A stretch of 14,624 nucleotides of DNA from an uncultured Eubacteriales bacterium (GTDB lineage: Bacteria > Bacillota_A > Clostridia > Lachnospirales > Lachnospiraceae): positions 1-14,624 of the forward strand of contig CADCPV010000018.1 in assembly GCA_902803345.1 (NCBI GenBank). The letters run 5' to 3'. Below are positions 1-7,701 of this stretch, piece by piece. Position 1 is the stretch's first letter; each line of letters opens with the position of its first letter. The notes beneath the pieces are model-generated. The model did no database searches. It was not told the origin of the DNA and saw only the letters and a program-made list of their open reading frames with translations. The position numbers were made by a program, and so were the translations under genes.

Positions 1-324
1 ATCGACGGCGCGAACATTTTTCAGCGGATCCGTCACATTATGCTCCCCTGCATCCGCCCGACCGTCATCACGATGCTTCTTCTGCAGGTCGGCCGAATCC
101 TCCGGGGCGATTTCGAGATGTTCTACCAGATCGTCGGCAACAACGGCCAGCTCTTCGACGTGACCGACGTTATCGACACCTACGTATTCCGTTCCCTGAT
201 GACGAACGCAAACATCGGCATGACAACGGCAGCCGCACTGTATCAGTCGGTCGTCTGCTTCGTCGTTATTGTCCTGGTTAACGCGATCGTGAAACGGATC
301 GATGCGGACTACGCATTATTCTAA
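1..324 (+). CDS. Sugar ABC transporter permease, LplB-like (C-terminal part)
   Basis: This is the C-terminal 107 residues of an inner-membrane permease; the frame is open from base 1, so the gene starts upstream of the window. The first residues (IDGANIFQRIRHIMLPCIRP) are the second half of the EAA loop that docks on the ATPase subunit of ABC importers. They are followed by hydrophobic segments and the ending DADYALF. Membership of the LplB/YtcP-type CUT1 permeases is inferred from this motif and from the next gene being an LplC-like permease. The gene ends 17 bp before that gene, so the two are co-transcribed. It would form the heterodimeric channel with the downstream permease. The substrate cannot be read from the sequence, but members of this family carry plant or host oligosaccharides such as pectin fragments. 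Confidence 0.9.
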   Translation: MDGANIFQRIRHIMLPCIRPTVITMLLLQVGRILRGDFEMFYQIVGNNGQLFDVTDVIDTYVFRSLMTNANIGMTTAAALYQSVVCFVVIVLVNAIVKRIDADYALF

Positions 325-341
325 GGGAAGGGGGAACGAAA

Positions 342-1262
342 ATGGCTAACAATACTAGCGGTTTTGAAGGCGCAACCAAGATTAAAAACAGTCCCTCGTC
401 CACGATATTCTACATCATCGCCTATACGATTGTCGGCGCGATGGCAATCGTCTGTCTCGTTCCGTTCCTGATCATGGTATCCGGTTCGTTTACGGCAGAA
501 AAGTATATTACCTTCCATGGCTTCAACATCTATCCGGTGGAATTCTCCATGGAAGCCTACAACCTGATTTTCAAAACCCCGAGCACCGTTGTCAAGGCCT
601 ACGGCGTATCGATTTACGTCACAGTCGTCGGCACCTTCCTCGGCCTGATGATCACGGCGGCTACGGCATATGTCCTCGGCAGAAAAGATTTCAAGTACAG
701 GAACCAGTTCTCCTTCTTCTTTTACTTCACCACCCTGTTCAACGGCGGCATGGTCTGTACCTACATCTTCTTCGTACGTTACCTGCACCTGAATGACAGC
801 CTCTGGGCCGTTATTCTTCCCGGCATGTTCTCCGTATTCAACATGCTGATCATGAGAACTTTCGTCGTAGGCATACCGGCTGCGCTGATCGAATCTGCCA
901 AGATCGACGGCGCGGGTGAATACAAGATCTTCTTCTCGATCATCCTGCCGCTTCTGAAGCCGGGCCTTGCGACAATCGGTCTGTTCCTCGCCCTCGCGTA
1001 CTGGAACAACTGGTACAACGCAATGCTCTATATCAATAATCCGGACAAATTCCCGCTGCAGTACATGCTCTACAACATGCTGCAGAAATCAGAAGCGATG
1101 GCGCGTATCGCAGCGCAGGCCGGCCTGGTTGTGACGGACGTTCCCAGTAACTCCCTCAAGATGGCCATGGCTGTTGTGGCGACCGGCCCGATCCTGATTG
1201 TTTATCCCTTTGTCCAGAAGTATTTCGTAGCTGGTATTACAATCGGCTCAGTGAAGGGCTGA
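342..1262 (+). CDS. Sugar ABC transporter permease, LplC-like
   Basis: A 306-residue integral membrane protein, the second permease of a carbohydrate ABC importer (CUT1, MalG/LplC type). About six hydrophobic segments are visible (near residues 22-48, 88-112, 122-147, 152-172, 205-222 and 272-290). The EAA loop is at about 180-210 (ALIESAKIDGAGEYKIFFSI, then ILPLLKPGLAT), where it should contact the cytoplasmic ATPase. The usual family C-terminus (YPFVQKYFVAGITIGSVKG) is intact and the length is normal. The start at 342 follows a purine-rich AAGGGGGAAC ribosome binding site. It lies between the partner permease and the binding-protein gene. No ATP-binding subunit is encoded here, which is common for this family because one MsmX-type ATPase serves many importers. 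Confidence 0.94.
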   Translation: MANNTSGFEGATKIKNSPSSTIFYIIAYTIVGAMAIVCLVPFLIMVSGSFTAEKYITFHGFNIYPVEFSMEAYNLIFKTPSTVVKAYGVSIYVTVVGTFLGLMITAATAYVLGRKDFKYRNQFSFFFYFTTLFNGGMVCTYIFFVRYLHLNDSLWAVILPGMFSVFNMLIMRTFVVGIPAALIESAKIDGAGEYKIFFSIILPLLKPGLATIGLFLALAYWNNWYNAMLYINNPDKFPLQYMLYNMLQKSEAMARIAAQAGLVVTDVPSNSLKMAMAVVATGPILIVYPFVQKYFVAGITIGSVKG

Positions 1263-1337
1263 TTCAACACGTTATTATTCGGCGCTCTGCGCTGAACTAA
1301 TATAAGTAACTTTTCAATTCATTAAAAGGAGGAAAAA

Positions 1338-2861
1338 ATGAAAAAGTTATTGGCATTTCTTCTTGCGCTGGCAATGATCATCGGTCTTGTCGGCTGCACC
1401 GGCGCCGGATCCGGATCCGGTTCGGGCGGCGGAAAGACTGACGGCGGAAAGCTCGACACCTCGAAAGAAGTTGAAATTGTCATGTACTTCATCTCCAACC
1501 GTCCGGCAGGACAGGACATCGTAGATGAGAACATGAACAAGATCTTCAAGGAGAAACTGAACTGCACCCTGAAGGTCAACTGGATTTCCTGGTCTGACTA
1601 CGCCAACACCTACAACCTGAAGCTGACTTCCGGCGAGAACATCGACCTGATCTACACCGCGGGCTGGCTGCACTTCGCAGACCTTGCACAGCGCGGCGCT
1701 TTCAAGGAACTCGATGATCTGTGGCCGACCTACGCGCCGACAAACTACGGCAAGGCGACCGACGAAGCCAAGCAGCAGGCAACTGTCAACGGCCACATTT
1801 ACTGCATCCCGACCCTGATGGCGACCTACATGGGCTATGGCCCGACCTACCGTACCGACATCATGAAGGGAACCGAAATGGAAGGCGTCACCCTCAAGAC
1901 CTTCGAAGATGTTGAGAAGTACTGCGAAGTAGCGCTCCAGGTACATCCGGAAGTGCTTCCGCTGAACCTCGGCAACAACGGTTCTGAGTGGGATGAAATG
2001 TGGATGAGAAACAAGGGTTACTTCTACGTAGACAGAGGTTCGGGCCTGTGGTTCGATCCGACCGAAGAAAACCCGAAGATCATCACCCTTTACGAAGAGC
2101 CCACCATCAAGGAATTCCTGGAGATGATGGCACGCTGGAACGAGAAAGGCTTCTTCTCGAAGTCCGTTCTTTCCGACACCGAGCAGGATAAGCTGAAAAA
2201 GGGCAAGGCATTCCTGACCGTCCACAACATCGACACCTACAGCGGACAGCAGACCAGCTCCAACAACGGTGAAAATGACTGGCATTGGGAGTTCTACGAT
2301 TTCAACAAGTATGCAGCTCACCTTCCCTGGACCCAGGACTCTGTAGCAGTTCCGTCCACCTCCAAAAACCCCGAGCGCGCACTTGCTCTGTGGGATCTGA
2401 TCACGACCGATCAGGAAGCGTTTGATGCGTTCTACTATGGTATCAAGGACACCACCTACACGCTGAATGACAAGGGTGAAGTCACCATGCTTGATCCGGA
2501 TAACTATGGACAGTCCGGCATGTGGGCGGCCCGTTCGACCGGCATCTATCGTGATACCGTCGGCACTCCGCAGGAATGGCATGACTGGCACAAGAAGTGG
2601 GAAGAGCAGATCGCGAAGGATAAGACCTGGGAGAAATACGCCGGATTCGTTCTGAATACCGAAGGTCTTGACACCGAGGTTTCGAACGTTTCGAACGTTA
2701 TGACCCAGTACTGGATGCCGCTCGAGCTCGGCCTCAACAGCAACGGCATTGACGGCGGTCTCGAAGAGTTCGAAGCGAACATGAAGACTGCTGGCATCGA
2801 GAAGCTTCGTTCCGAATACCAGAAGCAGCTTGACGCTTATGTCGCAAGCATCAAGAAATAA
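1338..2861 (+). CDS. Extracellular solute-binding lipoprotein of the sugar ABC importer (LplA-like)
   Basis: A 507-residue substrate-binding protein. Residues 1-19 are a lipoprotein signal peptide ending in the lipobox LVGC, so Cys20 should be lipidated and hold the protein on the outer face of the membrane. A Gly/Ser-rich tether (about 21-36) follows. The mature part has features of family 1 solute-binding proteins: a segment like GENIDLIYTAGW near 100, the YAP...NGHIYCIPT region at about 130-160, and many exposed Trp/Tyr residues suited to sugar stacking. The start is fixed by the strong AAAAGGAGGAAAAA site. The 75-bp gap after the permease holds a small imperfect hairpin (1280-1294) without a T-run, which might stabilise or process the mRNA and let the binding protein be made in excess; that is inference. 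A 9-bp tandem repeat near 2681-2698 encodes VSNVSN. The sugar is not identifiable. Confidence 0.93.
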   Translation: MKKLLAFLLALAMIIGLVGCTGAGSGSGSGGGKTDGGKLDTSKEVEIVMYFISNRPAGQDIVDENMNKIFKEKLNCTLKVNWISWSDYANTYNLKLTSGENIDLIYTAGWLHFADLAQRGAFKELDDLWPTYAPTNYGKATDEAKQQATVNGHIYCIPTLMATYMGYGPTYRTDIMKGTEMEGVTLKTFEDVEKYCEVALQVHPEVLPLNLGNNGSEWDEMWMRNKGYFYVDRGSGLWFDPTEENPKIITLYEEPTIKEFLEMMARWNEKGFFSKSVLSDTEQDKLKKGKAFLTVHNIDTYSGQQTSSNNGENDWHWEFYDFNKYAAHLPWTQDSVAVPSTSKNPERALALWDLITTDQEAFDAFYYGIKDTTYTLNDKGEVTMLDPDNYGQSGMWAARSTGIYRDTVGTPQEWHDWHKKWEEQIAKDKTWEKYAGFVLNTEGLDTEVSNVSNVMTQYWMPLELGLNSNGIDGGLEEFEANMKTAGIEKLRSEYQKQLDAYVASIKK

Positions 2862-2885
2862 TCTCTGAAAAGAGAGAATCTGAGG

Positions 2886-2916
2886 GGGGGCAGGCCTTAG
2901 GGCCTGCCCCCTTTTT
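2886..2916 (+). terminator. Rho-independent terminator of the sugar ABC operon
   Basis: An 11-bp perfect GC-rich stem (GGGGGCAGGCC pairing with GGCCTGCCCCC) closes a TTAG loop and is followed by five T residues. It lies 24 bp after the binding-protein stop codon and ends the plus-strand operon. Confidence 0.95.
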
Positions 2917-2936
2917 ATACTCGCCTGCGAGATCAC

Positions 2937-2978
2937 ATTTTTCCTGAGGAGACGGTTCCAGGTCTCCTCAGGAAAAAT
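2937..2978 (-). terminator. Hairpin terminator beyond the VTC-like remnant
   Basis: A 17-bp perfect inverted repeat (2937-2953 with 2962-2978) around an 8-nt loop. The arm ends are A/T runs, so on the minus strand the core CCTGAGGAGAC stem ends in a stretch of T residues. It starts 4 bp past the stop codon of the minus-strand remnant and fits as that gene's original terminator. By symmetry it could also back up the plus-strand terminator at 2886-2916. Confidence 0.8.
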
Positions 2979-2982
2979 ACGA

Positions 2983-3138
2983 TTACCCTCGGCTCGGAGT
3001 TGTTCCTGCCGCTGCGGTTTCGAAACAGGCCTGCGGATCACTTCGCATGATTTTCGCAAGCCGTCTTCGCATCGCGGCATAGTCCGCATAGGGAATCTCA
3101 AATTTCAGCTCATGCCGGTAAAGCTTTTCCTGCTCCAT
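2983..3138 (-). pseudogene. Truncated VTC (polyphosphate polymerase-like) domain gene remnant
   Basis: An open frame of 51 codons read from the minus strand, with a good GGGAGGG ribosome binding site 5 bp before its ATG. Residues 5-36 (starting EKLYRHELKFEIPYADY, then an Arg-rich helix ending IMRSDP) resemble the first strand and helix of VTC-domain proteins, which bind or make polyphosphate and usually have 230 or more residues. After about residue 36 the expected strand (of the RSLYFDN kind) is missing, the sequence turns into an Ala/Thr-rich tail, and a stop follows just before a terminator hairpin. I infer a deletion that removed most of the gene but left its translation start and terminator. 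No other frame downstream restores the domain. It could instead be a real small protein. The family call rests on memory of the N-terminal motif, not on a search. Confidence 0.55.
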
Positions 3139-3220
3139 TCTGGCCCTCCCTTCGGTCTGATATTGATAATTTTATGTCCCCAACCTGAAATGAAGTTGAA
3201 GTTCTAAATTTTTACCAATC

Positions 3221-3249
3221 AAAAAAGACGCCGGCATATCGTCAGCGTC
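3221..3249 (-). terminator. Terminator of the hydrolase / two-component operon
   Basis: On the minus strand a GACGCTG/CGGCGTC stem (7 bp, one G-T wobble, 9-nt loop) is followed by six T residues. It sits 37 bp after the stop codon of the histidine kinase gene, so it closes the three-gene operon. It also isolates that operon from the VTC-like remnant downstream. Confidence 0.8.
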
Positions 3250-3285
3250 CTTTTGTCTTTTTATGAATCTTCAGCTTTTCCGGGT

Positions 3286-4557
3286 TCAGAATGCCGCCCG
3301 GATCGTCATGGTTTTGCCGCTCGGGCAGCTGGCTTTGATCGAGCCGCCATGTGCTTCCGTAACTGCCTTTGCGATGGCGAGCCCGACGCCGGTCCCGCCG
3401 GTTTCGGTGTTCCGGGAACTGTCCGGCCGGTAGAAGCGGTCAAACAGGCGGCTTGTGTCCGGTGCTTTTTCGTACTGACAGGTATTGAATACCTCGATCA
3501 GGGTTTTGTTTCGTTTCTTCGTGACATCGAAGCGGATCTCTCCTTCGGAATCGGAGTAGCGGATCGCGTTGTCAAGAAGCACGGACATCAGCTGCTGGAT
3601 CGCGGTTTTATCACCGAAAAACGACAGATTGTCTTCGATATTCACCGAGAACTTCTTCCCGCGGGCTTTGGCCTGCGCAGAAAACACATCCGCGATTTCC
3701 CAGGCAGCATCGCTCAGGGAGAAATGCTCCTTATTCGGCAGGGGGATTTCCTCGTCCAGACGTGACAGGGTCACGAGCTCACTGACCAGCCGGGACATCC
3801 TTCCGGTCTGGCTTTTGATGTTCTCCGTCCATTCATCCTCTCCGTGCTCCATCGTGAGCACGTCGACGCTTGCTGAAATCGAGGTCAGCGGGGTCTTCAG
3901 CTCATGGCTTGCGTCCGTGATGAACTGTTTCTGCCGTTCGATATTATCCGCAATCGGTTTGATTGCTTTTCCGGCAAACAACACCACCAGTACAAAGACC
4001 AGCACGAGGCTTCCGCCGGAAATAGTCAGGGTCATGAATAACAGCGACCGCATTTCCGAGATTTCCCTTCCGGCATTCAGAAAAACGATCACCTTTCCTG
4101 TGTCGGTATTTTTCTTCCCGTAGCGGTACCCCTTGAAATAACCGCGTTCCTTTTTGCTGTTCAGCACGCTTTGGGCGTATTCCAGGGCGTCAGATTCGCC
4201 GACCGAAGCCACATAATCTGTCGAAACCGATTCCGCTTCCGCATTCCCATCAAAGCGAACGACAAAGAAACGCAGCATATAACTGGATTCCGGATCCGGC
4301 ATATTCAGAAACCCGCCGTCTCCCGGGAGATCCTCTTTCGGCATATCCTTCGGCGGTTCGGCTCTTCCTCCTTTTTCCGGCGTCCATTCTCCCGGAGCGC
4401 GCGCTTCCATACTGAGAATCGATTCGACCGACTGATCAATCCGTTTCGTAACCGAAATAGTATTCACGATATTGACCAGAACCGCAATCAGTGAAATCAC
4501 GGCGAAAAAAGCGAGCATTGCGGCGAAAATGAAACGCCAGCGCATCTTCTGAAGCAT
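3286..4557 (-). CDS. Sensor histidine kinase (HisKA/HATPase, VanS-like architecture)
   Basis: A 423-residue membrane sensor kinase, partner of the response regulator encoded just upstream. Layout: TM1 at about 9-31; an extracellular sensing region of about 140 residues (32-170), acidic and Pro-rich near 55-90; TM2 at about 172-195; then the catalytic part directly, with no clear HAMP domain. The H-box reads DASHELKTPLTSI with His218 as the phospho-acceptor, the N-box has LLDN with Asn330, the F-box is LFDRFYR (371-377) and the G2 box is GGTGVGL (387-393). The G1 position reads VFNTC instead of a DxGxG motif; I believe this occurs in related clostridial kinases, so I do not read it as inactivating. 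The start codon overlaps the regulator's stop codon by one base (TGATG), which implies translational coupling. The signal sensed is unknown. Confidence 0.95.
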   Translation of the reverse strand: MLQKMRWRFIFAAMLAFFAVISLIAVLVNIVNTISVTKRIDQSVESILSMEARAPGEWTPEKGGRAEPPKDMPKEDLPGDGGFLNMPDPESSYMLRFFVVRFDGNAEAESVSTDYVASVGESDALEYAQSVLNSKKERGYFKGYRYGKKNTDTGKVIVFLNAGREISEMRSLLFMTLTISGGSLVLVFVLVVLFAGKAIKPIADNIERQKQFITDASHELKTPLTSISASVDVLTMEHGEDEWTENIKSQTGRMSRLVSELVTLSRLDEEIPLPNKEHFSLSDAAWEIADVFSAQAKARGKKFSVNIEDNLSFFGDKTAIQQLMSVLLDNAIRYSDSEGEIRFDVTKKRNKTLIEVFNTCQYEKAPDTSRLFDRFYRPDSSRNTETGGTGVGLAIAKAVTEAHGGSIKASCPSGKTMTIRAAF

Positions 4558-5228
4558 CAGACCACCTCCAGCGCATAGCCGGCGCCGCGGATCGTCCGGA
4601 TTTCCACGTTCGCGCCGATGCTGCGGAGTTTTTTCCGGACATAGCCGATGTGCGTCCAGACGACGTCGATTTCGGAATCAGACTCATAGCCCCAGATCTT
4701 GTCCATCAGGTGCTCCGTGGAAAACACATAACCCGGATGCAGGACAAAGAGCTCCATGAGCTGGTATTCTTTATTCGTCAGTTTGACCGCCGAATCCCCG
4801 ACGCGCATTTCATAGCGGTTCGCGTCCAGCACAAGGTTTCCCGCGGTCTGCAGGGAATCGGAATAGTTCTCGCTGCGGCGCCCCAGCGCCTTGATGCGGG
4901 CGATCAGTTCGCTTGTCGCAAAAGGTTTCGCGAGGTAGTCATCCGCCCCGAGTTCAAGCCCTGCCACCCGGTCCTCCAATTCTGCTTTCGCAGTCAGCAT
5001 TAAAACCGGCGTTGCGATATGGTTTTTCCGGATCAGAGAAAGCACCTCCAGACCGCTCATGCCCGGCATCATGATATCGAGGACAATCACTTCATAACTG
5101 CCCGCCTGAATATAATCCCAGGCATCTGTCCCGTTGTATACGATATCCACCGAGTTTTTCGCCTTTTCCAGAAGGATCTTCAGCGCTTTCGCTGTTGCGA
5201 CTTCGTCTTCGGCAATCAAAATCCGCAT
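4557..5228 (-). CDS. OmpR/PhoB-family response regulator
   Basis: A 223-residue DNA-binding response regulator. The receiver domain (1-115) has the acidic pair Glu7/Asp8, phospho-acceptor Asp51 in VLDIMMPGMSG, Thr79 and Lys101 in the KPF turn. The C-terminal winged helix (about 128-223) shows the usual LTNKEYQLMELF start, the DVVWTHIGYVRKKL recognition helix and the RTIRGAGYAL wing. The frame stays open 46 codons further upstream to 5366, but the start at 5228 is preferred: AAGGAG lies 6 bp before it and MRILIAEDE is the standard receiver N-terminus. That ribosome binding site is part of the hydrolase stop region (TAAGGAG). The phosphate would come from the kinase encoded immediately downstream. 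The palindrome in the operon's own promoter is a candidate binding site. Confidence 0.96.
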   Translation of the reverse strand: MRILIAEDEVATAKALKILLEKAKNSVDIVYNGTDAWDYIQAGSYEVIVLDIMMPGMSGLEVLSLIRKNHIATPVLMLTAKAELEDRVAGLELGADDYLAKPFATSELIARIKALGRRSENYSDSLQTAGNLVLDANRYEMRVGDSAVKLTNKEYQLMELFVLHPGYVFSTEHLMDKIWGYESDSEIDVVWTHIGYVRKKLRSIGANVEIRTIRGAGYALEVV

Positions 5229-5238
5229 GTTTCTCTCC

Positions 5239-6243
5239 TTATGCCTCGCACTCCCGGAAGAATTCTTCCTGTTCTTTCCGATACGCCTCCGGATTGAAGT
5301 AATAGCACTGTCCATGCCCTGCATCCGGCCCGATATAAAGCTTTTTCGGCGCTTTGCAGCGCTCATAATTTTCCTGCGTCATCGAAACCGGCACAAAATG
5401 ATCCTCCGCCCCGTGTGTGAAAAACACCGGCGTCCGGCAGACATCCATCGCATCCAGCGTCGAGCAGAGCTGCCCACCGGTTTTCCGGATGCAGTGCCTG
5501 AGGTACCGAAGCTCCGCTGCGCGAACCGGTGCCGGCAGTTTGAATTTGTTCTTCATCACGGTATCCCAGATTGCCTCCATCGAGGTGAAGCCGCAGTCGG
5601 CGAGGATCCCCGAAACGCCTTCCGGAAGCGAGAGCCCGGATGCCAGAAGTACGGTCGCTGCACCCATCGAGACGCCGGCAAGATACAGGGGAAGTCCTTT
5701 TCCCGTCTCTTTTTTCCGCTTCTCCCAGTCCGTCAGTTCCTTTGCGCGCTCAATCCATGAAACCGCGTCAAACCGCTCCAGCGTTCCGTAGCCGAGGTAT
5801 TCGCCGCCGGACTCGCCGTTCGCACGCTGCTCGACAAAAATCACGCTGCACGCTTCCTGCCAGAAAGTCCAAATCGGCGAGAAGTCCCGGTGCCAGTCCG
5901 CACGCCAGCCATGAAAGGCAATGATGAGCCGTTTCGGGTCCGGATGCTTCATATAGTGTCCGATCAGCACCGCGCCGTCCCGGGCGATGCATTCCACGGT
6001 TTTAAGATCCTGTTTCTGAAGCTCCTCGCCGGACTTTTCGCGATCCCGCTCGACAGCGCTTTCCCGAAGCGCCTTATCGTGGATCCGGTTCCGTACCCGG
6101 ATGACTTCTTTCGGCTCATCGCGGCAGAACACGGCCTCTTTGATCAGCCGGTGCGTCTTCAGCGCCGCAAAGCCCGTAAGGCCGATGCCCCCGGTTGCGA
6201 TCGCGGTATATTTCAGAATATTCTCCAGTCTGGTATTGGACAT
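5239..6243 (-). CDS. Membrane-anchored alpha/beta hydrolase
   Basis: A 334-residue serine hydrolase, first gene of the two-component operon. Residues 10-28 form a hydrophobic N-terminal anchor, followed by a charged linker to about 80. The hydrolase core has the oxyanion-hole strand IIAFHGWRAD (107-116), the nucleophile elbow GVSMGAA with Ser192, the acid in HGAEDHFVP (Asp281) and the catalytic His310 in DAGHGQCY. This family includes esterases, lipases and peptidases, so the substrate is open. The ATG at 6243 is preferred because GAGG sits 5 bp upstream; a GTG at 6249 would add two residues. The stop codon merges with the regulator's ribosome binding site. Its place ahead of the regulator and kinase suggests it is controlled by, or shapes the signal for, this system. 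Confidence 0.9.
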   Translation of the reverse strand: MSNTRLENILKYTAIATGGIGLTGFAALKTHRLIKEAVFCRDEPKEVIRVRNRIHDKALRESAVERDREKSGEELQKQDLKTVECIARDGAVLIGHYMKHPDPKRLIIAFHGWRADWHRDFSPIWTFWQEACSVIFVEQRANGESGGEYLGYGTLERFDAVSWIERAKELTDWEKRKKETGKGLPLYLAGVSMGAATVLLASGLSLPEGVSGILADCGFTSMEAIWDTVMKNKFKLPAPVRAAELRYLRHCIRKTGGQLCSTLDAMDVCRTPVFFTHGAEDHFVPVSMTQENYERCKAPKKLYIGPDAGHGQCYYFNPEAYRKEQEEFFRECEA

Positions 6244-6274
6244 ATGCACCTCACTTCCTGCTGAAACTGCCCTT

Positions 6275-6303
6275 ATCCTATCTCATGACAGTCTTCCTGT
6301 CAA
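6275..6303 (-). promoter_or_regulatory. Promoter of the hydrolase / two-component operon
   Basis: Read on the minus strand, a perfect -35 TTGACA (6303-6298), a 17-bp spacer and a -10 TAGGAT (6280-6275). Transcription would begin near 6268, giving a leader of about 25 nt that just contains the GAGG site for the ATG at 6243. Confidence 0.82.
6286..6302. promoter_or_regulatory. Candidate operator palindrome over the -35 box
   Basis: A perfect inverted repeat TGACAG-5 nt-CTGTCA covering the -35 box and part of the spacer of the hydrolase operon promoter. A factor bound here would block RNA polymerase. Autoregulation by the operon's own regulator is one option, although OmpR-type proteins more often bind direct repeats, so a separate repressor is equally possible. 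Confidence 0.45.
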
Positions 6304-6346
6304 GGATATTCCCTTTTCCGGCTTTTTTTTCGTGCGGAATTCCGTC

Positions 6347-6375
6347 TTGTCTTTTCCTGGCAGATATATTACAAT
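6347..6375 (+). promoter_or_regulatory. Promoter of glyA and the AAA+ gene
   Basis: A -35 TTGTCT (6347-6352), a 17-bp spacer and a -10 TACAAT (6370-6375). The start would be near 6382, with a leader of about 72 nt before glyA. The leader has two copies of AGAGGAGAA (6423-6431 and 6441-6449); only the second is at Shine-Dalgarno distance from the ATG. No riboswitch was recognised in it. Confidence 0.7.
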
Positions 6376-6453
6376 AATAGCATCTGTACAGCTGATGAAA
6401 TATGGTTTCTGCGGCCGGACAGAGAGGAGAAATCAACCACAGAGGAGAACCGA

Positions 6454-7689
6454 ATGAACTTTTTTGAAGAACTGCAGGATTACGACCCCGAAATCGCAGA
6501 GGCCTGCGGGCTGGAGCTTTCACGTCAGCGGCAGAATATTGAGCTCATTGCGAGCGAAAATATCGTCAGCCGTGCCGTGCTTCTCGCCGCAGGATCTGTT
6601 CTGACCAACAAATACGCGGAAGGACTTCCCAGAAAGCGCTACTACGGCGGCTGCCAGTACGTGGATATCGTGGAAGATATTGCACGAAAAAGGGCCAAAG
6701 AGCTCTTTGGCGCAGAGCATGCGAATGTTCAGCCTCACAGCGGCGCAAACGCGAATTTAGCCGCGTTTTTCGCGCTTCTTGAGCCCGGTGACACGGTCAT
6801 GGGCATGAATCTTGCGGAAGGCGGACACCTTTCCCACGGTTCGCCCGTAAACATTTCCGGTAAGTATTTCAATGTCGTACCTTACGGCGTCAATGCCGTG
6901 ACCGAGCGCATAGACTATGACGAGATGGAAAAGAAGGCGCTCGAATGCCGGCCGAAGATGATCGTTGTCGGCGCGAGTGCATACTCCCGGATCATTGATT
7001 TCGCGCGCTGCCGTGAAATTGCAGATAAGGTCGGGGCCTATCTCATGGTTGATATGGCTCACATCGCTGGTCTTGTCGCAGGCGGCGACCATCCGTCTCC
7101 GGTACCCTATGCGGATATCGTGACGACCACCACCCATAAGACACTCCGCGGTCCCCGCGGCGGCCTGATCCTCTGCCGGAAAGAATACAAGAAAGCCATC
7201 GACAAGGCGGTTTTCCCCGGCACACAGGGCGGTCCCCTGATGCACATCATTGCTGCGAAAGCCGTCGCCCTCGGCGAAGCGCTGCAGCCTGAGTTTAAGG
7301 AATACTCGCACCAGATCGTGAAAAATGCGTCTGTCCTTGCAGACACCCTGCTTTCACGCGGACTGGAGCTTGTATCCGGCGGCACCGACAACCACCTGAT
7401 GCTTTTAAAGCTCGTCAATACCGGCATCACCGGCAAGGAGCTGGAACAGCGTCTGGATGAGGTGCACATCACCGCCAATAAAAATGCAATCCCGAACGAT
7501 CCGGAAAGTCCCTTCGTGACCTCCGGCGTCCGGCTCGGAACCCCCGCCGTCACGACCCGCGGCTTCAAGGAAGCTGAAATGAGGCTGATCGGAAACTGGA
7601 TTGCGGATATTGTGGAAGATTTTGAAGGAAATAAGGAGCGTGTTTCGCAGGGCGTACAGGAGCTCTGTGAAAAGTTCCCGATTTATTGA
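6454..7689 (+). CDS. glyA: Serine hydroxymethyltransferase
   Basis: A 411-residue PLP-dependent cytoplasmic enzyme that converts serine and tetrahydrofolate to glycine and 5,10-methylene-tetrahydrofolate, the main entry to one-carbon metabolism. The N-terminal IELIASEN motif, the [10 protein letters not shown] segment, the PHSGANAN cofactor-site loop (94-101), Asp200 and His203 in [14 protein letters not shown], and the Schiff-base Lys229 in [14 protein letters not shown] are all present. The C-terminal segment [15 protein letters not shown] is also typical. Length and numbering match the bacterial family, with no missing catalytic residue. The ATG at 6454 has AGAGGAGAA 4 bp upstream. The next gene starts 12 bp after its stop codon with no terminator between them, so the two form an operon. 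Confidence 0.98.
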   Translation: MNFFEELQDYDPEIAEACGLELSRQRQNIELIASENIVSRAVLLAAGSVLTNKYAEGLPRKRYYGGCQYVDIVEDIARKRAKELFGAEHANVQPHSGANANLAAFFALLEPGDTVMGMNLAEGGHLSHGSPVNISGKYFNVVPYGVNAVTERIDYDEMEKKALECRPKMIVVGASAYSRIIDFARCREIADKVGAYLMVDMAHIAGLVAGGDHPSPVPYADIVTTTTHKTLRGPRGGLILCRKEYKKAIDKAVFPGTQGGPLMHIIAAKAVALGEALQPEFKEYSHQIVKNASVLADTLLSRGLELVSGGTDNHLMLLKLVNTGITGKELEQRLDEVHITANKNAIPNDPESPFVTSGVRLGTPAVTTRGFKEAEMRLIGNWIADIVEDFEGNKERVSQGVQELCEKFPIY

Positions 7690-7701
7690 CAAAGGAGAAT
7701 C

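Noticed and set aside
1263..1337. A separate promoter for the solute-binding protein gene (TAATAT near 1298).
   Set aside because: No acceptable -35 box lies at the right distance, so I treat the gene as part of the upstream operon.
2681..2698. A 9-bp tandem duplication (TTCGAACGT twice) in the solute-binding protein gene.
   Set aside because: It keeps the frame and encodes a short VSNVSN stretch; most likely a harmless slippage event.
1347..3101. A 584-codon open frame antisense to the solute-binding protein gene.
   Set aside because: It lies opposite a well-supported lipoprotein gene, has no recognisable domains, and runs through the terminator at 2886-2916. It arises from the codon bias of the sense gene.
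3191..3202. Tandem TGAAGT hexamers that might be an OmpR-type binding site.
   Set aside because: Only two adjacent units in an A/T-rich stretch between terminators, with no convincing promoter beside them.
5229..5366. N-terminal extension of the response regulator by 46 residues.
   Set aside because: The extension is basic, unlike any receiver domain, overlaps the hydrolase gene, and a good ribosome binding site precedes the internal ATG at 5228.
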